DNA from: SAR202 cluster bacterium bin16
GTDB lineage: Bacteria > Chloroflexota > Dehalococcoidia > Lucifugimonadales > Australimonadaceae
NCBI GenBank assembly: GCA_002238425.1
Contig: MPMJ01000006.1
Coordinates: 1 to 64,000 of the forward strand
Direction of reading: 5' to 3'
DNA: 64,000 nt
This document shows positions 49,222 through 58,884 of this stretch, piece by piece (position 1 is the stretch's first letter; each line of letters begins with the position of its first letter). A model generated the notes under the pieces. That model was given only the letters and a program-made list of their open reading frames with translations. It did not search any database and was not told the origin of the DNA. The translations under genes were made by a program, and so were the position numbers.

Positions 49222-50127
49222 TCAGCGGCGTTCGTCCATGATGCGGCCGGCGATGCGCAGGTCCCACATCTGCAACGGGTTGTAGCCTGCCAGCTCCGGA
49301 TACTCGTCGACGGCCATGTCGTAGAAGTTGCCTATGGCGTCCGGCATCGGCACCGGCGGGTCCGCGAGCTCGGCGGCGAGGTGGCCGTAGACGACCTCGC
49401 GCTCTTCGGGGGTCGCTATCGAGGCGCCAGGGGCTTTCATCAGGCCGTCCGGGATGGAGGTCATCACGTCCAGCGCCGCCTGCTTGTCCTCCTTGAAGAG
49501 CCTCGCCGCGTCGAACGCGGCACGCACGAGGTTCTCCATGTCCTCGGCACGGCTCTCGAGCAACTCCACGGACGTGGTGTAGACGACGCCTCCCAGGAAG
49601 CCGAAGGTGCCGATGTCGAGCGGCACGAGCCCTGCCTCCGCAGCGGCGTCCGAGAAGAGGTTGGTGACGACGGCTGCGTCGCAGTCTCCTTCCACGACGC
49701 GCTTCCACGGCGACCAGCGGCCCACCTCCGCGTCCGGCGCGAGCACGACCTCGAACTCAGTGAGTCCGGCGCGACGAAGCCAGAGCGGGTCGATGAGGTT
49801 CGTCGGGCGGGCGTCGCGCACGGCGATGCGTTTGCCGCGCAGTTCGTCGAGGCTCGTGACGCCGGGGCGTACGTAGAGGCGCTCGTTGATGGTGGTGACC
49901 GCCGCCGCGATGGATACGAGGGGCATGCCCTTCGCCCGGTTGAGTTGCTGGTTCCAGTAGTTCTCCGCGAGCACCTCCGCCCTGCCGTCGAACAGCAACT
50001 CGGCGTACTCGCGGCCTTCGGGTCGCTCGAGGACGATCTCCGTGCCGTAGGCCGCGGCGGTGCGCTGCACGGTGTAGAGGTACGGCAGGCGGTCGGCGTC
50101 GCGCCAGAGTAGTCGGATCGTGCCCAT
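49222..50127 (-). CDS. ABC-type substrate-binding protein (NMT1/THI5-like)
   Basis: IRLLWRDADRLPYLYTVQRTAAAYGTEIVLERPEG...GKRIAVRDARPTNLIDPLWLRRAGLTEFEVVLAPD. Confidence 0.7.
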   Translation of the reverse strand: MGTIRLLWRDADRLPYLYTVQRTAAAYGTEIVLERPEGREYAELLFDGRAEVLAENYWNQQLNRAKGMPLVSIAAAVTTINERLYVRPGVTSLDELRGKRIAVRDARPTNLIDPLWLRRAGLTEFEVVLAPDAEVGRWSPWKRVVEGDCDAAVVTNLFSDAAAEAGLVPLDIGTFGFLGGVVYTTSVELLESRAEDMENLVRAAFDAARLFKEDKQAALDVMTSIPDGLMKAPGASIATPEEREVVYGHLAAELADPPVPMPDAIGNFYDMAVDEYPELAGYNPLQMWDLRIAGRIMDERR

Positions 50128-50271
50128 GGGTTTCCTCCCTACGAGAGACATCAGTGAGAGTAGCACGGACAGTACGCCACGCCCCGCCCGATCACCCCCA
50201 TCCTAACCTTCCCCCATCAAGGGGGAAGGGATCACGCCGCCTCCCTCCATTGAGGGGGAAGGGACCAGGCC

Positions 50272-51288
50272 TCAAGCCTGAGCGAGGTCCAGTTTGCCCC
50301 CCAGGCGGGGGTACGCCTCCAGCGCGTTGCCCTCGAATATCAGGCGCTTCTCGGCTTCGGTGATGCCGGGGACAGCGTCGACGTAGGGCTTCGTGTCGTC
50401 GAAATAGCGGCCTGTCCGTTCGTCGACGCCGCGCACGGCGCCGATCATCTCGGACGCGAAGATGACATTGGACGCGCCCATCACCTTCACGAGGAAGTCG
50501 ATGCCCTCCTGGTGGTAGACGCAGGTGTCGAAGTAGAGGTTGCCGAGCAGCAGTTCGTCGAGAGGCGGCTTGCCCATGTCCTGGGCGATGCCACGGTAGC
50601 GGCCCCAGTGGAACGGGACGGCGCCTCCGCCGTGGGGGAGGACGAACTTCAGACTCGGGAAGTCCGCGAATATTTCCGAGGTGAGGAACTGCATGAAGGC
50701 AGTCGTGTCGCCGTTCAGGTAGTGGGCGCCCGTGCCGTGGAAGTTGGGGTTGCATGACATGCTGACGTGGACCATCGCGGGGACTTCCAGCTCGACCATG
50801 CGCTCATAGAGGTCATACCACCAGCGGTCGGTCAGCGGCGGGTCGGTCCAGTAGCCGTCCGTCGGGTCGGGGTTGAGGTTGCAGCCGACGAACCCGAGCT
50901 CGTTGACGCAGCGGTCGAGCTCGGCGATGCACTCCGTCGGGGATACGCCGGGCGATTGCGGGAGCTGGCAGACGCCTATGAAGTTGTCCGGGAACATGGT
51001 GCAGACGCGGTGGACGAGGTCGTTGACCGTACGGCTCCACTGGATGCTCGTCCGGGCGTCGCCGAAGTGGTGCCCCATCCCGCCTGCGGTCGGCGAGAAG
51101 AGCGCCACGTCCGTGCCGCGATCGCGCTGGAGCCTGAGCTGGCCGTTCTCGATGGTCTCGCGTATCTCGTCGTCGCTGATCGACAGCGGTTCGGTGAAAG
51201 GGCGTCCGGCGCTCTCGATCTGGCGGGCGCGCCACTCCCGCAACTGTCGCGGGGCGGTCGTGTAGTGTCCGTGGACGTCGATGATCAT
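50272..51288 (-). CDS. Amidohydrolase resembling 4-oxalomesaconate hydratase (LigJ-like)
   Basis: MIIDVHGHYTTAPRQLREWRARQIESAG...MFPDNFIGVCQLPQSPGVSP...NLNPDPTDGYWTDPPLTDRWWYDLYERMVELEVPAMVHVSMSCNPNFHGTGAHYLNGDTTAFMQ...FASEMIGAVRGVDERTGRYFDDTK. Confidence 0.85.
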   Translation of the reverse strand: MIIDVHGHYTTAPRQLREWRARQIESAGRPFTEPLSISDDEIRETIENGQLRLQRDRGTDVALFSPTAGGMGHHFGDARTSIQWSRTVNDLVHRVCTMFPDNFIGVCQLPQSPGVSPTECIAELDRCVNELGFVGCNLNPDPTDGYWTDPPLTDRWWYDLYERMVELEVPAMVHVSMSCNPNFHGTGAHYLNGDTTAFMQFLTSEIFADFPSLKFVLPHGGGAVPFHWGRYRGIAQDMGKPPLDELLLGNLYFDTCVYHQEGIDFLVKVMGASNVIFASEMIGAVRGVDERTGRYFDDTKPYVDAVPGITEAEKRLIFEGNALEAYPRLGGKLDLAQA

Positions 51289-51432
51289 GGGCGGATTCTA
51301 CGTCATGAGGTTAGACCTCGCCGGTACCCCTTCCCTGCCCCGCGGCGCAACTTGCGCATCGTATGAGGCAAGCGCATGATGGCGCCGCCGGTAAACCAAA
51401 GGCGTATGAGAGGCTGCTGCAGGAGGTGACTC

Positions 51433-52509
51433 TTGACTCTGCTCATCAACACGGAAGAAGCCCGGCGCGTCCTGACGATGGACGACTGCCTCGACTACCT
51501 GGATACCGCGTACAAGGACCTTGCGAACAAGGAGGCGGTCACCGCTCCTCCCGGAGGCCGCTGGGACGTGTGGGTGCCCGTCGGTGACGAGAAGTACTAC
51601 GTGTTCGGCACGCTGCAGGGCGCGAGCCGCCGCCTGGGCGTGTTCGCGATGCGCTTCAAGTCGGACATCATGCACTACCCATGGGAGGCGGACGGCCAGA
51701 CGCTCGACAAGTACTGCGTCGAACCGGGCAAGTACTGCGGCATCATCATGCTGTTCAGCGTGTGGGACGGAGAGCCGCTGGCCATCCTGAACGACGGGCA
51801 CATCCAGCACATGCGCGTCGGCGCCACCGCCGGGGTCGCGGCGAACTACATGGCGCGAGAGGACGCCACGTCGGTCGGCATGTTCGGCTCGGGCGGGATG
51901 GCGCGGACGTACCTGGAGGCGTTCGCCAAGGTGCGCAAGATCGACTACTGCAAGGTGTACAGCCCCACGAAGGCGCACCGGGAGTCGTACGCGGCGGAGA
52001 TGAGCGACAAGCTGGACATCAACGTCATCGCGGTAGACAGCCCGGACCAGGTCACCGAGGGAACGGACATCGTCGCGGGGTGCACCGATTCGGCGCAGCC
52101 CATCATCCACCCTCAGTACATGGCGCCCGGCATGCACGTAACGCCCGTTCTGCCGAAGGAACTGCCGCGAGAGTCGGTCGACAAGTTCGACGTCGTCGTG
52201 CGGCACAACAACGGCGGTGCCGAGGGGTTCTTCGTCGGCCAGGACGAGGAGTACGCGGGGTTGCCCGCCGGGCACTTCGACAGCTCCTACCGGGGCGTGG
52301 ACCGCAGCGACTCCCCGACGCTTGCCGACCTGGTGTCGGGCAAAGCGGCAGGCCGCACGAGCGACGACCAGTTGACCTGCTACTACAACGTGCCGGGCTC
52401 CGGGCTACAGTTCGCCGCGGTCGCCTACCGGACGTACGAGTTGGCCAAGGCGGCCGGACTCGGGCGGGAACTGCCGACCGAATGGTTCCTGGAGGACGAG
52501 CGAGACTAG
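51433..52509 (+). CDS. Ornithine cyclodeaminase/mu-crystallin family protein
   Basis: LNDGHIQHMRVGATAGVAANYMAREDATSVGMFGSGGMARTYLEAFAKVRKI...TDIVAGCTDSAQPIIHP. TTG start with AGGAGGTG upstream. Confidence 0.9.
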   Translation: MTLLINTEEARRVLTMDDCLDYLDTAYKDLANKEAVTAPPGGRWDVWVPVGDEKYYVFGTLQGASRRLGVFAMRFKSDIMHYPWEADGQTLDKYCVEPGKYCGIIMLFSVWDGEPLAILNDGHIQHMRVGATAGVAANYMAREDATSVGMFGSGGMARTYLEAFAKVRKIDYCKVYSPTKAHRESYAAEMSDKLDINVIAVDSPDQVTEGTDIVAGCTDSAQPIIHPQYMAPGMHVTPVLPKELPRESVDKFDVVVRHNNGGAEGFFVGQDEEYAGLPAGHFDSSYRGVDRSDSPTLADLVSGKAAGRTSDDQLTCYYNVPGSGLQFAAVAYRTYELAKAAGLGRELPTEWFLEDERD

Positions 52510-52608
52510 GTTCCGAAACGAGCGTGTTCTTCTTGACACGCATGAGAGCGGTGTCCATCATGAGCGGCCAGCGCCGGACTTGATGGCGAATTCAGGCAGG
52601 AGGGCGTC

Positions 52609-53811
52609 ATGGGAAAGCGAAACAGGATGTGGCGGCTCCTTTCAGGGCTATTCCTCGCCACCGGACTCGTGGCGGTTCTTGCCGCTTGCGGAAGCGATCC
52701 GACAGCGACGCCGACACCGGTGCCGCCGACAGCGACGCCCACCACCGCCCCTGCTGCAGGAGCGACGGCTGAGCCGAGCGCGCCGGCAGTCCCCACACCG
52801 ACCCCAGCGCCGTCGTTCGACGCCGAGGCGTACTTCGCCGGCAAGACCGTGCGCATCGTCGTGGCGTGGGACCCCGGCAACAGCATCGACGCACACGCAC
52901 GAGCGGTGTCGCGGGTGCTGCCCAGGTACATCCCCGGAAACCCGAAGTCCATCGTCGTCAACAAGGACGGCGCTACCGGGACGGTTGGCGGGAACTGGTG
53001 GCACGAGAACGCGCAGGGCGACGGCCTCTGGCTGTTCGCCAACACGGGCGCGAACCCCATCTCGCAGATCCTGCGTCCGGGCGTGCGTTACGACTTCCGC
53101 GACTACACGTCGGTCGGCGGCATCATGCAGCGCACGACGATGTGGATGATCGCGGGCGACGCTCCCTACAACCGCATCCAGGAGGCTTCCGGCGGCTCGG
53201 AAGAGTTCACCGTGGGTCTGAACACCGAGTCTGAGACCGGCACGGCGAAGGCGCTGGCGCTGGCCCAATGGCTCGACCTGCCGATGCGGCCGCTGTACGG
53301 CATCGGCTCCGGGTTCGCGGCGTTCCTGACGACGTTCGACCGCGGCGACGCCGACAGCTACATCTCCGGCAGCGCGTGGTACCGCACGCCGGGCTCGCGT
53401 CCGGGCTGGTTCACCGACGGCGTTGTCGAGCCGTTCGCCATGCTGGGTTCGAAGGACGTCTTCGCCAACAACGGCGAGATAGACGTTCCGGACGACCTCC
53501 CGCACATCAGCGAACTGCTGACGGACGAGCAGATAGCGGTCTGGTCCGGCATGAACCTGGAGGACACGGCGTTCTACCGCGGCCTCTTCACGCCGAAGAC
53601 GATCGAGCCCGAGGTACTTGCAGTGCTGCGCAAGGCGTTCGACGACATGTTCAACGACCCCGAGTACCAGGAGATCTACGAGAGCCTCGTCGGTCTACCG
53701 GTCGACCAGGGCGGCAGGCTTGCGCCTGAGGTCGTGGACGAGGCGCTGGACAACTGGGCTGCGAACGCTGACGAGATCAAGGCGGTGTACGCACAGTTCC
53801 TTCCGCAGTAG
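52609..53811 (+). CDS. Tripartite tricarboxylate transporter substrate-binding lipoprotein (TctC-like)
   Basis: Lipobox VLAACGSDPTATPTP; GKTVRIVVAWDPGNSIDAHARAVSRVLPRYIPGNPKSIVVNKDGATGTVGGNWW. Confidence 0.85.
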   Translation: MGKRNRMWRLLSGLFLATGLVAVLAACGSDPTATPTPVPPTATPTTAPAAGATAEPSAPAVPTPTPAPSFDAEAYFAGKTVRIVVAWDPGNSIDAHARAVSRVLPRYIPGNPKSIVVNKDGATGTVGGNWWHENAQGDGLWLFANTGANPISQILRPGVRYDFRDYTSVGGIMQRTTMWMIAGDAPYNRIQEASGGSEEFTVGLNTESETGTAKALALAQWLDLPMRPLYGIGSGFAAFLTTFDRGDADSYISGSAWYRTPGSRPGWFTDGVVEPFAMLGSKDVFANNGEIDVPDDLPHISELLTDEQIAVWSGMNLEDTAFYRGLFTPKTIEPEVLAVLRKAFDDMFNDPEYQEIYESLVGLPVDQGGRLAPEVVDEALDNWAANADEIKAVYAQFLPQ

Positions 53812-53830
53812 CAGAGAGACTTCGTGAACC

Positions 53831-53863
53831 GGCCAGCCGTCCCTGTTATTGGAACGGCTGGCC
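53831..53863 (+). promoter_or_regulatory. Stem-loop between the binding protein and permease genes
   Basis: Perfect GGCCAGCCGT ... ACGGCTGGCC inverted repeat between the TctC-like stop and the permease start. Confidence 0.6.
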
Positions 53864-53902
53864 GCTGCTCATCAGCACTTAACGCCTAAGGAGTCAGGCA
53901 GA

Positions 53903-55990
53903 GTGGCCGAGTACATTGCCGCCCTGGGGTTCCTCGGAGACCCGCTCTACTGGACGATGCTGGTGCTGGCGGTCGTGCTGCTGGGAACGATCGGCCTCAT
54001 CCCGGGTCTGGGCAGCACGACCATCGCCGCTATCGCCATCCCGTTCCTGCTGTTCAACTTCGGCGACAACCCCACTGCAGGCATCATCTTCCTTGCGGCC
54101 CTCGGCGGACTGAACAACACGCTGGACTCGGTGCCCGCAGTGCTGCTGGGTTACCCGGGCGCCGCCACGCAGGTCACGTTCCTCGAAGGCCACCAGCTCG
54201 CGATGCGGGGACGGGCCGCGCATACGCTGGGGGCTATCTACGCCGTATCTGCCATCGGCGGCGTGGTCGGGGCGATAGCGCTGCTCGCCATGATCCCGTT
54301 CATGCGCCCCATCCTGGTCCGGTTCTCGTTCCCCGAGATAGCCGCCATGGCGATGTTCGGCGTACTGATGGTGTCCGTACTGAGCCGCGGCGCGATGATC
54401 AAGGGCATCATCTCCGGCCTCCTCGGCGTGCTGGTCAGCACGATCGGCACCGACGGCATACAAGGCCTGCCACGGCTCACCTTCGAACAGGTCTACCTGC
54501 TGGACGGGCTTCCCCTGATACCGACGCTGATCGGGTTCTTCGCGCTTCCGGAGCTGATAGACCTGACCATGACGGGGCGGCCGGTTTCCCAGCCGGGAAC
54601 GGTCTCGACCAAGGAGGTCTTCTCCGGTGCGCGGTACGGCGCGAGCAAGTGGCGGATGGCGATCCGGCAGAGCTTGTTCGGTGTGTTCATGGGCGCGATC
54701 CCGGGGATCGGGAGCGCCGTCATCGACTGGCTCTCGTACGCGTTCGGCATGGCGCTGTCGAAAGACAAGACCGGGTTCGGCAAGGGGTCGCTGGACGGCG
54801 TGCTCTTCGCTGAATCGGCCCAGAACTCGAAGGAAGGCGGCCAGGCGATCCCCACGCTGGCGTTCGGCATCCCCGGCGGCTCCTCGTGGGCCATCGTGCT
54901 CGTCGGGCTCCTCTTCTACGGCATCGCCCCGGGACTGGGGATGCTCGACCAGCACCTGGACGTGATGGTCGCCATCGTCGTGACGCTGGCCCTGGGCAAC
55001 CTGCTCATCACCATGATGGGAATCGTGGCGACCGGCCAGATCGCGAAGGTGACGCTGGTGCCCTACCCGCTCCTGGCGGCAGCCCTGTTCCCGCTGGTGT
55101 TCATCGCGGCGTTCCAGTCGACGACGGCGTGGGGCGACATCCTGGTGCTCATCGCGGCGGGCATGCTCGGCCTCGCGATGAAGTGGCTCGGCTGGCCACG
55201 GCCTCCGTTCATCCTCGGGTTCATCCTGGGGCCCATCATCGAGAAGAACCTGTGGACGGCCTTGAACGTGTTCGGCCCCGTGGGGATGCTCACGCGGCCT
55301 ATCTCGATCATCCTCTTCATCTTCGCGGTGTTGAGCGTCATCTACCTGACCAAGGCGATGGCCACGGGGACGGCGATCAGCAAGATCGCTTCAACCGCGG
55401 CCCCACAGGGCGGAGTCCCGCCGGCGCAGGGCGGGTCAGGAGACGAGCCGGACGCGGCAGCGACGGCTTCCGGATGGAGCAGGATACTTCCGGGCCATCC
55501 ACGTTTCCGCTGGACGTGGGAGTCCGCTTTCCCCTTCACGGTGCTCGCGGTAGTCGTCCTGTTCATCGTCGACGTCAGCGCGCTGAGAACCGGGGCTGCG
55601 AAGTTCCTGCCGCTCTACCTCAGCATCGCTCTCATCCCGCTCATCCTGTACGAGACGTTCCGGATGAACGTGTACCGGACAGAGCGGGTGGACATCATGG
55701 ACCTGGGGATGCGGACCGGCACAGACCGGATAGCGTTCCGCGCGTTCCTGGGGATCTCGGCATGGCTCGCCGCCATGGTCATCGGCGGCGCCATATTCGG
55801 ACTGCAGTACGCCACCGTTGGATTCGCAGTCCTCTTTGGGTTCGCAACGCTGCAATGGCGAGGCCGCAAGAGACTCTGGGCGCTGGTGCCCGGCGTGATC
55901 GTGGCTATCGTCGTGTTCGGAGTCCTGGACCAGATCATGCACGTCATATGGCCCGACCGCGTTATACTCGACGCGCTTCTCGGGCGGTAA
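53903..55990 (+). CDS. Tripartite tricarboxylate transporter TctA-like permease with C-terminal TctB-like region
   Basis: GLIPGLGSTTIAAIAIPFLLFNFGDNPTAGIIFLAALGGLNNTLDSVPAVLLGYPGAATQVTFLEGHQLAMRG...GAIPGIGSAVIDWLSYAFG; then a linker and further TM segments. Confidence 0.88.
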   Translation: MAEYIAALGFLGDPLYWTMLVLAVVLLGTIGLIPGLGSTTIAAIAIPFLLFNFGDNPTAGIIFLAALGGLNNTLDSVPAVLLGYPGAATQVTFLEGHQLAMRGRAAHTLGAIYAVSAIGGVVGAIALLAMIPFMRPILVRFSFPEIAAMAMFGVLMVSVLSRGAMIKGIISGLLGVLVSTIGTDGIQGLPRLTFEQVYLLDGLPLIPTLIGFFALPELIDLTMTGRPVSQPGTVSTKEVFSGARYGASKWRMAIRQSLFGVFMGAIPGIGSAVIDWLSYAFGMALSKDKTGFGKGSLDGVLFAESAQNSKEGGQAIPTLAFGIPGGSSWAIVLVGLLFYGIAPGLGMLDQHLDVMVAIVVTLALGNLLITMMGIVATGQIAKVTLVPYPLLAAALFPLVFIAAFQSTTAWGDILVLIAAGMLGLAMKWLGWPRPPFILGFILGPIIEKNLWTALNVFGPVGMLTRPISIILFIFAVLSVIYLTKAMATGTAISKIASTAAPQGGVPPAQGGSGDEPDAAATASGWSRILPGHPRFRWTWESAFPFTVLAVVVLFIVDVSALRTGAAKFLPLYLSIALIPLILYETFRMNVYRTERVDIMDLGMRTGTDRIAFRAFLGISAWLAAMVIGGAIFGLQYATVGFAVLFGFATLQWRGRKRLWALVPGVIVAIVVFGVLDQIMHVIWPDRVILDALLGR

Positions 55991-56020
55991 ACCGCATCGC
56001 GACCGATAAAGGAGGCACCC

Positions 56021-56608
56021 ATGCGCCGCACAATGATTCGACAGACCACAACCGCAGCCATCATCGTGGCGCTGGGACTGGCGTTACTCGCCGCTCTGTT
56101 GCCGGGAGTCACGCCGTTCGGCTCCGAGGCCCGAGGACAGGACGGCGATTCCGCACCGAGCGTCGTTGTCTGGCCCGGCGTCGGGGAACTGCACAGCGGA
56201 AGCAGCTTCGCAATCATGGGCACCGGGTTCGAGCCCGGGCAGGAGATACACGTGCTGCTGCAGACGAGCATCGGGCGAGGCTTCGCCGGCACCGTCACCA
56301 ACGAGATCACCGGGAACGTACAGCCGCCTATCGAGGCGGCGGACGAGTCGGGGAACTTCGCGGCACGTTTCGACATGGGGCGGTTCGAGCGCGTGATGTC
56401 GGAAGGCATCGCGGGCATCACCGTAACCGACGCCGACTTCAACGTGCTGGCGTCGACCCCAGTAGCGATGTGCGACCCGCAAGGCCGGTCGCGAGTAGAG
56501 GTGTACCCGCGCGGCGCACCCGACTACGAAGCCAACCCGGACGACCCGCGGCCGACCACGTACTGCGCCGGTTTCTTCGAGTACCCGGAGCGTCCCGAGG
56601 CAGGCTAG
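56021..56608 (+). CDS. Secreted hypothetical protein
   Basis: Signal peptide-like N-terminus; WPGVGELHSGSSFAIMGTGFEPGQEIHVLLQTSIGRG resembles an Ig-like extracellular domain. Confidence 0.6.
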   Translation: MRRTMIRQTTTAAIIVALGLALLAALLPGVTPFGSEARGQDGDSAPSVVVWPGVGELHSGSSFAIMGTGFEPGQEIHVLLQTSIGRGFAGTVTNEITGNVQPPIEAADESGNFAARFDMGRFERVMSEGIAGITVTDADFNVLASTPVAMCDPQGRSRVEVYPRGAPDYEANPDDPRPTTYCAGFFEYPERPEAG

Positions 56609-56630
56609 TCCACGCTGACATATCAGCAAA

Positions 56631-56657
56631 GAAGGGCCAGCTCCCCGCTGGCCCTTC
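56631..56657. terminator. Terminator hairpin between convergent genes
   Basis: GAAGGGCCAG-CTCCCCG-CTGGCCCTTC, perfect 10-bp stem. Confidence 0.7.
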
Positions 56658-56691
56658 TGTCGTGCGTGGCGACAAGGCTTTCCCTCGTCCT

Positions 56692-58059
56692 TTACCGGGA
56701 GCGCGACTCCAACAGGTCCGCAACCTGCATCCCCGTGCTGTAGCCGCTGGAGAGGGCGCCGTTGACCGACGGCACACGCATGTAGTCGCCCGCCAGGAAG
56801 AGGTTGTCGAAGCGCCCTGCCATCTGCCCAGGGACGTTCGCCATCGCGGCGAGCATGCCGGGGTCCCCCATGCAAAGCGCCTGTTCCCAGCGGTACACGC
56901 GGAAGAACAGCCCCTCGTCATCGCCGGGAAGAGCGGAGCCCGGAGGCGCCTTCCTGCGAGCGGCGCCCAGCAGTTGGCGCTTTATCTCATCGTCGTCGAG
57001 GGGGATGAGTTCTTTGGCACGATCGCGCCCGATGAGCAGGTCGAGGATGCTCTTGCCCGGAGGCGCGCAGGCAGGGAGGAAGGCGCACCGGTCCAGCAAG
57101 AGCGGCGTGTCGTCGTCCTCCGGGTAGAGCGCGCCGTGCCAGCCGGGAGGAAGCGGGGCGTGGTCGAGGCCTATCACCACCCGGCAGCCGGTTGAGTAGC
57201 TGACGGTGCTGAGCGCGCGGCGCGTCTCTTCCGGCAGGTCGGGGATGAGGTCCGGGACCTTCGTGCCGGGGACGGCGCAGATGACCGCGTCCGCCTTGAT
57301 GGTCTCGCCGTCCACGATCACGCCGGCCGCCTCCCCGTCTGCGGCAACGATCCTCCTCACAGGAGTCGATACGCGGACCGCATCGGAGCAGGCATCGGCG
57401 AGCGCTGCGCTCAAGGAGCCAATGCCCCGCTCAGGCATGTAGACCCTGCCGGAGTGCAGCATCGTTTCGCCGATGTACGCCCGCATCAGCGCCTGGCCTG
57501 CGGGCATCGGATCGCCCAATATCATGTCGAGGGGCCCCCTGAGCGTCACCTGCAGGTTCCCGGGCACGCGGAGCCGCTCCAGGTAGTCGCCGAAGGACTC
57601 ATCGTCGTCGATCTCGGCGAGGGGGCTGTCGCCGGCGAAACTCATGTATGCCGCCTGGCGATGGATCTGCCGCATCACCGCAGAGCCCGCCCGCATCCCC
57701 GATGGCGAGAGGAAGCCCATCGTGACTGCCGTACGCAGGTGCCGTACGAAGTTCCAGAACGACTGGTCAGGCGTCGTGGTAACCCACCGGCCATTGCGGT
57801 GGTGGCCGAACTTCATCTTCGAAGGGACCAGCGGCAGCCCCAACTCCTCGCAGAGGCGGAACGCGGTGTCGTAGGTGGAGGTGAAGACGAATGCGCCCGT
57901 GTCCAGAGAGAAACTGTCCACCCTCTCGCCCCTGCCGCGTCCGCCCACGTGCTCTTCGGCCTCGAGCAGGAGCGGGGTGATGCCCCGCTTCATCAGAGCA
58001 TAGGCGGCGCTGAGCCCGGCGAAGCCTCCACCGACGATAACGACCCGCTGTGCAGCCAT
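56692..58059 (-). CDS. FAD-dependent amine oxidase/phytoene desaturase-like oxidoreductase
   Basis: RVVIVGGGFAGLSAAYALMKRGITPLLLEAEEHVGGRGRGERVDSFSLDTGAFVF...NLFLAGDYMRVPSVNGALSSGYSTGMQVADLL. Confidence 0.9.
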   Translation of the reverse strand: MAAQRVVIVGGGFAGLSAAYALMKRGITPLLLEAEEHVGGRGRGERVDSFSLDTGAFVFTSTYDTAFRLCEELGLPLVPSKMKFGHHRNGRWVTTTPDQSFWNFVRHLRTAVTMGFLSPSGMRAGSAVMRQIHRQAAYMSFAGDSPLAEIDDDESFGDYLERLRVPGNLQVTLRGPLDMILGDPMPAGQALMRAYIGETMLHSGRVYMPERGIGSLSAALADACSDAVRVSTPVRRIVAADGEAAGVIVDGETIKADAVICAVPGTKVPDLIPDLPEETRRALSTVSYSTGCRVVIGLDHAPLPPGWHGALYPEDDDTPLLLDRCAFLPACAPPGKSILDLLIGRDRAKELIPLDDDEIKRQLLGAARRKAPPGSALPGDDEGLFFRVYRWEQALCMGDPGMLAAMANVPGQMAGRFDNLFLAGDYMRVPSVNGALSSGYSTGMQVADLLESRSR

Positions 58060-58201
58060 GAGCGCGGTCCTCTTCAGAGTTGCCCTGGGATGTGGTGGGC
58101 CAAGCGGTACCGTACTGCGAACCTTCGAGTGGGTGGTGTCCCTAGCTTAGAGCATCTCCGCTACAACCCTACCATTCGCCCGTAGGAAGAAGTCAGTGAC
58201 C

Positions 58202-58804
58202 TCAAGCACTGAGATAGCGTGTGACTTCTCTTGCTAGCGCCCCTATCCCACGCTGCCCGCAGGTGATTACATGCGGTCCGCGGATCGCTTGGGTCATCTT
58301 GTGGGGTATAGGTGTCGAAGCCCAGATAACCACCACATCAGCCCAGGCGACATGCTTATCCGATGTCTTCCTGCCGGGATTCTGCTCTTCGGTAAGGAAT
58401 CGCAACTCGCATCGCTCCGAACACAGCGCCTGCAGCTCCCGTCTTGAACCTGGCCCTCCGCCCACTACGAGCAACTTCGTTTGGCCAGACCCACGCATCG
58501 CCTCCAGCATTTCCACGACGGCAGTGCGGTTGTCCCCCCCTCCGCAGCCGTCGCAGTGCTTAGCCACCACGTCGATGATCATCCTGCCATCACACCGCGC
58601 TTTCTCGCGGCAAGCCTGCTTATGGCACGTGCGGAAGATAGTTTCGCGGATCGCTTTCTCTGCTTGAGGCAACTTCGCTTTGGCAATACGCCCCTTCCCT
58701 GGTCGGGTTAGTCTGGCGCGGTACAACACATCAAGACCGATGTCTGCGGCGGTGCTTTCAAGACCTAGCGCCCCAAGCACGTCAATAAGTGAGATGTCCT
58801 GCAT
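58202..58804 (-). CDS. Hypothetical Cys-rich protein with DUF2325-like C-terminus
   Basis: CHKQACREKARCDGRMIIDVVAKHCDGCGGGDN then KLLVVGGGPGSRRELQALCSERCELRFLTEEQ...HVAWADVVVIWASTPIPHKMTQAIR. Confidence 0.6.
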   Translation of the reverse strand: MQDISLIDVLGALGLESTAADIGLDVLYRARLTRPGKGRIAKAKLPQAEKAIRETIFRTCHKQACREKARCDGRMIIDVVAKHCDGCGGGDNRTAVVEMLEAMRGSGQTKLLVVGGGPGSRRELQALCSERCELRFLTEEQNPGRKTSDKHVAWADVVVIWASTPIPHKMTQAIRGPHVITCGQRGIGALAREVTRYLSA

Positions 58805-58884
58805 ACAAGACTAGGATACCCTACCCAAGGTCGTTCTCGACAAAGCCCACTTGCATATGACAGTGGGGTAGTGTTTCAGTTTCG

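Noticed and set aside
54886-57195. 769-aa plus-strand ORF
   Set aside because: Shadow frame of the TctA-like permease, continuing through the secreted-protein gene and antisense to the FAD oxidoreductase.
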